This document shows positions 17,566 through 24,827 of a stretch of DNA of 64,000 bases, piece by piece (positions within the stretch are counted from its first letter, which is position 1; the number at the start of each line of letters is the position of its first letter). The stretch covers positions 62,001 to 126,000 of IMG/VR virus record IMGVR_UViG_3300034063_001054. One strand, 5' to 3'. Made by a program: the position numbers and the translations under genes. The stretch is from a virus. The notes under the pieces are model-generated. The model did not search any database. It was given only the letters and a program-made list of their open reading frames with translations, and was not told where the DNA came from.

Positions 17566-20500
17566 TTAAATATTCTCAAACGAAGCACCTGTTGGGGTGA
17601 TATAGAAAGTAATATCTATAAATTCTAACGAACGAGTTGGTTTAATATATATTTTACCTGTCAATTGGTTTCTATCCAAATCTGCAGGGTCTGAAGAAAC
17701 CGTTACACGGAAATCATACAAACCTCTATCTCTTCTGATAGCATCTAATATTGGATTGACAGCATCTAAGAAATCTTGTCTTACTTTTTCGTCATTTTGT
17801 TCGAACAACAATCTAACTGAAACTGCAGATATAAGTTTTCTTGCTTGTAATAACAATCTTCTTACGTTGATTCTATCAAGAGCAGATTCTCTAATTTGCA
17901 TAGTTTTGTTACCCCAAATAACTGTTCCTACATCAGAGAAAGTTGCGATTGGATTAATTCTACCTTTGTATAGAGTATCTCTTTCTTCTTGTGTAAGTTT
18001 TCTTCTCGCTTTGATTGCGTTAACAATACCTCTTGTATAACCTGCCGCAGCAAACCAAGGGAAAGCAATATTATCAGTTAAAGCTAAGTTTCTACAAACC
18101 TCAGCAGTTGGTGGTATATAGATTTGTGTATTGTTAACAGTATCTCTTGTTAATACCCAAGGATAGTAAGTTGCCGTGTAGTTAGAATCTATACCCGCAG
18201 TTTCTAAGTTATCAACAGCTTCTTGTGGATAAATAACATCAGTTTGTTCACCCGTTGTTGGTACTAACATATTGTAGTCAGGTGTTGTTGTGATGTAAAT
18301 TGAGTCAGCTCTATCAAATTCTATCATTTCTATTGCTGCTTCTACAAGGTTACTATTGTTTACATAATCAATACCTGTTGTTACGAATACATTTATATTA
18401 ACCGCTTCAGGATTTTGGAATGTTTGTTGACCTAACAAGTAAGCGTAATAGTCAGTATTAGCATAATCTTGAGTTGTATTCCCAACTGTTATTGTTTTGA
18501 ATGCACCCCATCCTGTTGCTGTTGGATATCTGAACGATGGACATGCACCTCTTAAATAACCACTTCTACCCAAAATAAAGTTATCGGCATTAGTTCTACG
18601 TTCTCTGTAGATGTCCCAACCATCGAAACCACCTGAGCACAAGAAACTAAATTTACGTGCAAATATTCTGTAGTAAGGATTTGTTTCATCACTAGGGTCA
18701 CTTGTGAATGTACCACTACCAACATAAAACTCAGCAGTACCACTTGTAGTAAACGAGTTAGCAATAGTAATACCTGAAGCGTCTTTATCCATATGGAAAC
18801 CTTTTGTTCTATAAGACCAATCAGCCCCAGTAGTTGCATCACAGATACTTGAACCTGGTAAACGTTTTCCTTTGTAAGTGAAGAAATCAACATCGTAACC
18901 AACTGTATCAGAAATACCTAAATATGTTCTTCTAACATTGTCACCAGCACTTCTTAAAGCATCATCAGCACCTGAAGCTAACCCGAAAGGTGGATTGTAT
19001 ACAACTTCACCAGGGAAATCATATTTAGTTTTGTAAATTGGGAATGGTGATTTTGCACCAGCATATTCTCTCATATTGTAACCAACGAAACCACAAGGTA
19101 AAGCATCGATTGGTGCATCTTCATTAATCTCTAACATTACAAATTTGGAGTTCAAAGCATATTCACCATCTTTAGTTCCAATTTTTTTAGCTATGAAATT
19201 ATTTTCATTAGGATTCATTGAACAATTTGTAAATTTCTCTAATACAACAGGATTTGAATCACTATCAAAGAAATCTCTAATTTGAACATCAAAAGTACCA
19301 TTATTGAATGACATATTTGCCATAGAAATTTTTACTTCTGTATTTGCAGCATCCCCATCAGCTATCGTTGTAAATCTGAATAGATTAAATACTTTGTTAC
19401 CTCTAAGTTCAGAAACAACCCATGGAGAAACTGGTGATTGGTATCTTTCTAAGTAGAAAGCTATTGAAGTTGCGTCTACCTCTTGTCTTGCATTTGGTAA
19501 TGCAATCAAGTCACAATTCAAACCTCTAATGTAACCTTTTCTATAACCATAGTTTAATAATGATTGGAACCTTTCTTCTACAAACAATGGTGTTGTTGCT
19601 CTTGGTTTTGCAAAGTTACTTGAACCGAATACTTTAGCAATATACTTAGGGTCTGAATTAGTAAATGATGTTTCGAAAGTAAAGTTATCACCATCTTTAT
19701 TAGTAACATTAAGTGCAAATGTTGAATATGGATTTTTAGTAACCGCTGAATATGTGCCAGTACAATCCATACTAACGTCAGTTAATCCACTGACCTCATA
19801 TACGGCACCATTATCTGTACCATAAGTTGCAATACCTCTTGAACGTAGTGTTGCTATTACCAAGTCATCATAATCTGTATATGCTGTACCACTATAAATG
19901 TATATGTTACCAGTTATACTACCACTATAACAATTAGTGATTGTACCTGTTTGAATTGTTCCTGTATTACCTGTTGTACAAACACCACATGGGTCTGTGA
20001 AAAGTAAATTAACAGTCCAAGCTGAAGTTGCTGTCAAATCGTCAGATACTATTGTATATGATTTAGTCAAAGAACTAAAATTATAACCAACTGTTGTTGC
20101 CGATTGTACCACACCACCACTTGTTATACCACTTAATGCTGGGTTAGTACAAGCACTGAAATTAATAGTCATTGCAGTTACGTCAGCTGTAGTTGCTGTG
20201 GATGGAAGACAAACATTAATTACATTTGTATTGTAATTGATTGCACCTGTAACTGTAGTGATAGTTGGAGAACTTACTGAGTAACTATAAAATGATGCAC
20301 AATTTGATAACGATGATGTTAGTGTTAAACTATTAACATAATCGTAAAAAGAATAACCCGAATATTGACCATTTCCAATATTATCAAAAGTTGCATAATA
20401 CCAAGTATCATTAACGGCTGCAGTATAGTCGGCCAAATCCGAACTAATGTTATCAACACCAAACACATTATTTTGAGAAGTGTACCCTGATAATAATGTA

Positions 20501-21159
20501 TCAATAGTTCCACCTGATACTGTACCAAAATAGTTTATTGATGTTGCTGATGTTGATGGGGTGTTTAAAATATTGAATAACTGATTTTTTATATCAGAAT
20601 CAATCGTTGAGGTTGACCCATTAAATAACTCATATGTACTATATAAGTCACCCGATAGAAGTGCCGGTATTGATGTTGTGTATGAAATAGAGTTAATACT
20701 ATTTGTACAACCAGTAAAATTGATTGTATAACTACTAACTTTAAATTCAACACATTGTGTAATACAACTTACAGTTGAAGCACTTGAACAATCAAACCCA
20801 ACAGTTGATTGGTCAACATTAGCAACCGTAGATATAGACCAAGAAGGTCCTGCATCATAACCTGATAACCCAAGAATTCTTGTTACGAATAATTGGTTAG
20901 ATTGTTGTAAGTATGCTTTGGCTACATAAGCGGCTTCATACTTTGGTATTTGAGTGTTTATAAATTTCTCAGGGGAAGTACCACCGAAATACGTTGTGAA
21001 TTCGTCAAAGTTTGTAATAAAAATAGGTTCGAAGGCTGGACCTTTCAAGGTTTCACCAACAATACCAAGAGTTGTTACGCCCACACTTTGTGACACAAAA
21101 CTTAAATCGACCTCAGAAGTATAGACACCAGGAGATACGAAAACTTTACTGTTTGACAT
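17566..21159 (-). CDS. Tail sheath protein, gp18-like, with large Ser/Thr-rich insertion
   Basis: A 1,197-aa protein. The N-terminus FVSPGVYTSEVDLSFVSQSV and GIVGETLKGPAFEPIFITN is the classic contractile-sheath start. The C-terminus has the conserved PWFAAAGYTRGIV, a 'WGNKTMQ' strand, RINVRRLLLQARKLI and the final RSLEFIDITFYITPTGASF. About residues 115-500 are an insertion of Ser/Thr/Cys-rich beta repeats not present in a minimal sheath, which makes the protein nearly twice the length of T4 gp18 (659 aa). The insertion probably forms surface domains on the tail exterior. The gene has its own double TATTTAT upstream and a strong terminator downstream, consistent with high expression as one transcript. 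The sheath contracts to drive the tube through the envelope. Confidence 0.93.
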   Translation of the reverse strand: MSNSKVFVSPGVYTSEVDLSFVSQSVGVTTLGIVGETLKGPAFEPIFITNFDEFTTYFGGTSPEKFINTQIPKYEAAYVAKAYLQQSNQLFVTRILGLSGYDAGPSWSISTVANVDQSTVGFDCSSASTVSCITQCVEFKVSSYTINFTGCTNSINSISYTTSIPALLSGDLYSTYELFNGSTSTIDSDIKNQLFNILNTPSTSATSINYFGTVSGGTIDTLLSGYTSQNNVFGVDNISSDLADYTAAVNDTWYYATFDNIGNGQYSGYSFYDYVNSLTLTSSLSNCASFYSYSVSSPTITTVTGAINYNTNVINVCLPSTATTADVTAMTINFSACTNPALSGITSGGVVQSATTVGYNFSSLTKSYTIVSDDLTATSAWTVNLLFTDPCGVCTTGNTGTIQTGTITNCYSGSITGNIYIYSGTAYTDYDDLVIATLRSRGIATYGTDNGAVYEVSGLTDVSMDCTGTYSAVTKNPYSTFALNVTNKDGDNFTFETSFTNSDPKYIAKVFGSSNFAKPRATTPLFVEERFQSLLNYGYRKGYIRGLNCDLIALPNARQEVDATSIAFYLERYQSPVSPWVVSELRGNKVFNLFRFTTIADGDAANTEVKISMANMSFNNGTFDVQIRDFFDSDSNPVVLEKFTNCSMNPNENNFIAKKIGTKDGEYALNSKFVMLEINEDAPIDALPCGFVGYNMREYAGAKSPFPIYKTKYDFPGEVVYNPPFGLASGADDALRSAGDNVRRTYLGISDTVGYDVDFFTYKGKRLPGSSICDATTGADWSYRTKGFHMDKDASGITIANSFTTSGTAEFYVGSGTFTSDPSDETNPYYRIFARKFSFLCSGGFDGWDIYRERRTNADNFILGRSGYLRGACPSFRYPTATGWGAFKTITVGNTTQDYANTDYYAYLLGQQTFQNPEAVNINVFVTTGIDYVNNSNLVEAAIEMIEFDRADSIYITTTPDYNMLVPTTGEQTDVIYPQEAVDNLETAGIDSNYTATYYPWVLTRDTVNNTQIYIPPTAEVCRNLALTDNIAFPWFAAAGYTRGIVNAIKARRKLTQEERDTLYKGRINPIATFSDVGTVIWGNKTMQIRESALDRINVRRLLLQARKLISAVSVRLLFEQNDEKVRQDFLDAVNPILDAIRRDRGLYDFRVTVSSDPADLDRNQLTGKIYIKPTRSLEFIDITFYITPTGASFENI

Positions 21160-21186
21160 TGATAAGGATGTTTAATAATTTATTTT

Positions 21187-21197
21187 ATAAATAAATA
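21187..21197 (-). promoter_or_regulatory. Double TATTTAT element upstream of tail sheath
   Basis: Two overlapping copies of the heptamer lie on the minus strand 27 nt before the sheath ATG, as in front of the tape-measure gene. Confidence 0.5.
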
Positions 21198-21248
21198 TTA
21201 GTATCAACCCTAAAAAACTTTACTTCATTATATGTATTGATAAATTGA

Positions 21249-21264
21249 GTAGAATAAATTCTAC
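21249..21264. promoter_or_regulatory. Palindromic operator candidate before RHH gene
   Basis: GTAGAAT-AA-ATTCTAC is a perfect inverted repeat with 7-bp arms, 12 nt before the ATG of the small ribbon-helix-helix protein. A further half-like TCTAC follows at the start codon. Such palindromes are typical sites for autorepression by Arc/CopG-type dimers. Binding is inferred. Confidence 0.5.
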
Positions 21265-21276
21265 CTTTTTTCTACT

Positions 21277-21441
21277 ATGTCTAAAACAGAGAAAAAAATA
21301 AAGAATTTGAAGATATCTATTGAGGTACACGATATATTAAAAACATATTGTGATAAGAATGGTATAAAAATGTATCGTTTTTTGGAAAGATTGATAGTTG
21401 AAAAGTGTAAAGAAAAAAAAGATATATATGGTGATTCTTAA
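21277..21441 (+). CDS. Small ribbon-helix-helix (Arc/CopG-like) regulator
   Basis: A 54-aa protein, MSKTEKKIKNLKISIEVHDI and onward, ending KEKKDIYGDS. A basic start is followed by one strand (LKISIEV), helix A (HDILKTYCDKNG) and helix B (MYRFLERLIVEKCKEK), the size and order of RHH repressors such as Arc and CopG/MetJ-type proteins. It is the only plus-strand gene in the first 23 kb. It lacks the TATTTAT element carried by its neighbours and lies directly downstream of a 16-bp palindrome, so it is probably expressed at a different time and autoregulated. Its 3' end overlaps the end of the converging gp15-like gene by 4 nt. It may be a regulator of the late tail operons on either side (inference). 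Confidence 0.65.
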   Translation: MSKTEKKIKNLKISIEVHDILKTYCDKNGIKMYRFLERLIVEKCKEKKDIYGDS

Positions 21442-22475
21442 AGTAAGAAGCCACTCAAAACCATAGAAGATACTTCAGAGACATTTAATCTAACTACTTC
21501 AATCCTTACAATATCATTAGTGTTAATTTGTACTTGTGAAACATTAGTTCCATAATAATCATTATTAATATAAACATCATAGGTATTGACATTAACAATA
21601 TCTAATATACTAAGATTAGTTGTGTAATTGAATGTTTGAGATAATGTATCGTTACCCACATTATAAATCAAATTGAAATTATTTGATTGTTCAATAGATT
21701 CCATTTTTTTTCTTCTTCTTGTTGTACGAGTATCAACTTCGGTAACTTGTAAAACTCTACTTACTGCAGGACTTACCTCAAACTCGTTTTCATCAATTAG
21801 AAAACCTAACATAGTAAAACTATAACTTTGGATATAATATTTTCTTTTGTTCAAATCTAAGACACTTTCATCCGAAATATCACCCATTACAATTGGAATA
21901 TAATGCCCTTTAATAACTTGATACGCTTGACGAGATGCAAATTTCTCCAAAATAATTTTATTAAATTGGTTTAGTTCACGCATTCTATTACAAATTATTT
22001 TTACATCAAAAGATATATCCACAGGAACTGGTTGTGGTATTTTGTAAACATCCATACCCATCCTTTGTCCATCCCACGTTGGAACTTGAGCATAAAAAAA
22101 TAACCTTCTATTTGGAATATTATATAGTGTTGATGGGTTGGTTCCAAATTTGACTTCAGGTTTTCTTACAACTGTTACAAAAGGGGGCTCAACATTTTTA
22201 TCGATATTTTGTATCTCCCAAGTTTCAACAAACTGAGTCCAATTTTGTGTTGTAACTAAAATATCAATTGTTGGTATTAATTTTCCATCTACAATAAGTT
22301 TCAATTCTTCTTTTACAAAATCTAAAAATCCACCATCCAAATCAGCATGTAAAATTGATTTAGGCAAATAAGTTCCATCCTTATTTATCTTTTCTAATAA
22401 TTCCTCTCTTCTCCCCAAACCTACCTTGGATTCGGTTAATGGTAAATATTTTTTTATTTTTTTAGGTAGTGGCAT
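21438..22475 (-). CDS. Tail terminator / sheath-stabiliser-like protein (gp15-like)
   Basis: A 345-aa protein. The central part (residues ~80-245: PEVKFGTNPSTLYNIPNRRL, VDISFDVKIICNRMRELNQF, then YYIQSYSFTMLGFLID) follows the order of T4 gp15: an irregular strand region, an 'isFdl.i.c....m....e.il..f' helix and a closing 'R.y...SfT..GfL.d'. T4 gp15 caps the tube and sheath and joins the head. The last ~95 residues are a separate Asn/Thr-rich beta domain. It directly precedes the sheath region and follows the 170-aa protein after 2 nt. Assignment rests on a weak pattern plus position; it may simply be an unknown neck or tail protein. Confidence 0.45.
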   Translation of the reverse strand: MPLPKKIKKYLPLTESKVGLGRREELLEKINKDGTYLPKSILHADLDGGFLDFVKEELKLIVDGKLIPTIDILVTTQNWTQFVETWEIQNIDKNVEPPFVTVVRKPEVKFGTNPSTLYNIPNRRLFFYAQVPTWDGQRMGMDVYKIPQPVPVDISFDVKIICNRMRELNQFNKIILEKFASRQAYQVIKGHYIPIVMGDISDESVLDLNKRKYYIQSYSFTMLGFLIDENEFEVSPAVSRVLQVTEVDTRTTRRRKKMESIEQSNNFNLIYNVGNDTLSQTFNYTTNLSILDIVNVNTYDVYINNDYYGTNVSQVQINTNDIVRIEVVRLNVSEVSSMVLSGFLL

Positions 22476-22477
22476 TT

Positions 22478-22990
22478 TTATAATCCTCTAAATTCATCAT
22501 CAACAACAGCTGATGCTATTATAGTACGATAGAATGGTTTATATCCAGCATATGTATGTTTATTATCTGATATTACCCTTCCATCATCTGTTACTGTATA
22601 GAATCTAATTCTATCTTCAGTTTCGTAGTAACCAATGTAATCACCAAAACTAACATCAACACCCAATTCATCTAATTGTCTTTGGTATACAGAAACTTTA
22701 AGATTACCTGGTTCAGTTTGATTAATTCTACTATTTCCATAGTTTTTGTTTTCAGGTTCTGAAATTTGAACTAATCCTTTAAATTCTACTGGTGGTAAAA
22801 ATTTAACCCCATCCTTTAAAGTTTCGCCATATACGTCATCTGTCTTGGTTTTCATCCTATCAATTCGGTATAACACCAATGTAAAATTCATATCACCATG
22901 TAACCATTCTGACCCCATATTAATATCAAGGTCATAGTCGTTTTGGTCGAAAAACTTACCGAGTCTAGTAATTGGTACTCTATTATTCAT
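22478..22990 (-). CDS. Neck-region virion protein, possibly gp14-like
   Basis: A 170-aa protein, MNNRVPITRLGKFFDQNDYD. It contains DVYGETLKDGVKF, PPVEFKGLVQI and a closing FGDYIGYYETEDRIRFYTVT. T4-like neck protein gp14 has a similar sequence of events: a 'YGE' region, then a strand-rich domain where a position on 'the phage coordinate' is followed by 'GD.iy....... f.i..V'. The match is weak. It is the first gene of the minus-strand tail operon, 2 nt before the gp15-like gene, with a TATTTAT 4 nt before its ATG. A connector or neck role is inferred from location. Confidence 0.4.
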   Translation of the reverse strand: MNNRVPITRLGKFFDQNDYDLDINMGSEWLHGDMNFTLVLYRIDRMKTKTDDVYGETLKDGVKFLPPVEFKGLVQISEPENKNYGNSRINQTEPGNLKVSVYQRQLDELGVDVSFGDYIGYYETEDRIRFYTVTDDGRVISDNKHTYAGYKPFYRTIIASAVVDDEFRGL

Positions 22991-22994
22991 ATTG

Positions 22995-23001
22995 ATAAAT
23001 A
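22995..23001 (-). promoter_or_regulatory. TATTTAT element 4 nt before neck gene start
   Basis: The heptamer is on the minus strand, separated from ATG 22990 by 4 nt, in the short divergent gap to the SNF2 helicase gene. Confidence 0.45.
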
Positions 23002-23037
23002 TAAACTTATTGACTATTTTTATGTTAAAATACGATT

Positions 23038-24804
23038 TTGAATATATCAGGTAACACCTCTAATCTTATTGAATTAAAAGCACTCGACATATTAGATAAT
23101 TATTCGGGAACAAATAACTATATTCAAAAATTAAAATACCTAAAGGAATCCAATAAAAAGTTTTACCCCACTCGTTCCCAAGCTGAATATATTATCAACT
23201 ATCATTCTGTTGAACCAAAGGTTGCAAAGAAGTGGGTTAATATGGAACCATATTTTGCAAACAAGATTGCTGATGAAAAAAATATGTTATCAGTACCAAC
23301 TGATATTTGGGTTGAAAAGTTATTGGTTGATAAAGATAAATCATACCATATTTGGGGTAAATTTAATACTGGTGACACTCTAACAGATATGTGGTTACCT
23401 AAGGCAGCATTATTAAAAACCCATAATACAATAGAAGTTAAAATTGATTATACAAAATATAGTCACAGACCACCACTTGAACACCAAAAAACCGCAATAG
23501 AAAAATTGGTGGGTAGTAAAAGATTTATTTTAGCTGACGATATGGGACTTGGTAAAACGACTAGTACTATAATCGCAGCATTAGAAACTGATATTAAAAA
23601 GATTTTAATTATCTGTCCTGCATCCCTTAAGATAAATTGGGAAAGGGAAATTAAAAACTACACAGATAGAAGTGTATATATTTGTGAAGGTAAAAACTTC
23701 TCAACTGAACACGACTTTGTTATTGTAAATTATGATATCATTAAAAATTTTTATGATTTAAAAAACAAAGAAAACTCCCCAATCACAAAAGGTAACTTTG
23801 ATTTGGTTATTATAGACGAAGCTCATTACATATCCAATCCCCAAGCTCAAAGAACAAAATTAATTAATAGTTTTGTTAAGGATGTTGAATATCTTTGGTT
23901 ATTAACTGGTACTCCGATGACATCAAGGCCAATCAACTATTATAATTTATTGAATCTAATTGAAAGTCCTGTTGCTCAAAATTGGATGGCTTATGTTATC
24001 CGTTATTGTCAAGGATATCAATTTAAGGCGGGTAATAGAAAGGTTTGGAATGTGAATGGGGCGTCAAACTTGGAAGAGTTAAGAGATAGGACATCAAGAC
24101 AAGTTTTAAGAAGATTAAAAGAGGATGTACTAGATTTACCTGAAAAGATTATTACCCCAATCTATCTTAGATTAAAATCTAAAATGTATGAAGAGTTAAT
24201 GGGTGAGTATTACGAATGGTATAATAAACATCCTGATGAATCGAGGTCTTTAACAGTTCAGTTTAATAAGTTGATGAAAGTTAGACAAGTAATTGCTGAA
24301 GAAAAAATATTGAATACAATTGAGGTTGTTGAAAATATTTTGGAACTTGGTAAAAAAGTTATCATATTCACAAACTTTACAGATACTCTACATAAGATTC
24401 ATTCTCACTTTGGAAAGAAAGCTGTTTATTTGGATGGAACTTGCTCAAAGGTTCAAAGACAATACGCTGTTGACCAATTCCAAGATAACGATAAGGTTAA
24501 AGTTTTTGTTGGGAACTTACAAGCTGCAGGAGTTGGTATTACATTAACTGCAGGTGAAGCTGTTGTATTTAATGACTTATCTTTTGTCCCCGCACATCAC
24601 CAACAAGCTGAGGATAGAGCCTATAGATATGGTCAAAAGAATTGTGTTTCAGTCTATTATCCATTATTTGATAATACGATTGAAGGTGTTATCTATGATA
24701 TGTTGATTAATAAAAAGAATGTTATTGATACTGTTATGGGTGATAATATTGATAGAGCGGAGTTCATTGAGCAAATTATGAACAAGATTAATTCTGTTCG
24801 TTAA
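23038..24804 (+). CDS. SNF2-family DNA helicase/translocase
   Basis: A 588-aa protein from TTG 23038; there is no in-frame ATG before residue 69 and a stop lies 4 codons upstream, so TTG is the most likely start. Walker A is DDMGLGKTTS (residues ~167-176), the Walker B box is IIDEAH (258-263), motif III is WLLTGTPM, and the second RecA lobe ends with QQAEDRAYRYGQ, the SNF2 motif VI. The closest well-known pattern is the SMARCAL1/HepA type, annealing or fork-remodelling translocases; T4 UvsW is the functional analogue in phages. It acts on DNA in replication-recombination. It is divergent from the neck genes and its stop is 5-23 nt before the superoxide dismutase fusion, so the two are probably co-transcribed. 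Confidence 0.9.
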   Translation: MNISGNTSNLIELKALDILDNYSGTNNYIQKLKYLKESNKKFYPTRSQAEYIINYHSVEPKVAKKWVNMEPYFANKIADEKNMLSVPTDIWVEKLLVDKDKSYHIWGKFNTGDTLTDMWLPKAALLKTHNTIEVKIDYTKYSHRPPLEHQKTAIEKLVGSKRFILADDMGLGKTTSTIIAALETDIKKILIICPASLKINWEREIKNYTDRSVYICEGKNFSTEHDFVIVNYDIIKNFYDLKNKENSPITKGNFDLVIIDEAHYISNPQAQRTKLINSFVKDVEYLWLLTGTPMTSRPINYYNLLNLIESPVAQNWMAYVIRYCQGYQFKAGNRKVWNVNGASNLEELRDRTSRQVLRRLKEDVLDLPEKIITPIYLRLKSKMYEELMGEYYEWYNKHPDESRSLTVQFNKLMKVRQVIAEEKILNTIEVVENILELGKKVIIFTNFTDTLHKIHSHFGKKAVYLDGTCSKVQRQYAVDQFQDNDKVKVFVGNLQAAGVGITLTAGEAVVFNDLSFVPAHHQQAEDRAYRYGQKNCVSVYYPLFDNTIEGVIYDMLINKKNVIDTVMGDNIDRAEFIEQIMNKINSVR

Positions 24805-24815
24805 TATTTATGAGA

Positions 24816-24822
24816 TATTTAT
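24816..24822 (+). promoter_or_regulatory. TATTTAT element 5 nt before SOD-fusion start
   Basis: Two copies of the heptamer occur here (24805-24811 and 24816-24822). The second ends 5 nt before ATG 24828, which supports that ATG over the upstream one at 24810. Confidence 0.45.
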
Positions 24823-24827
24823 ATCTT

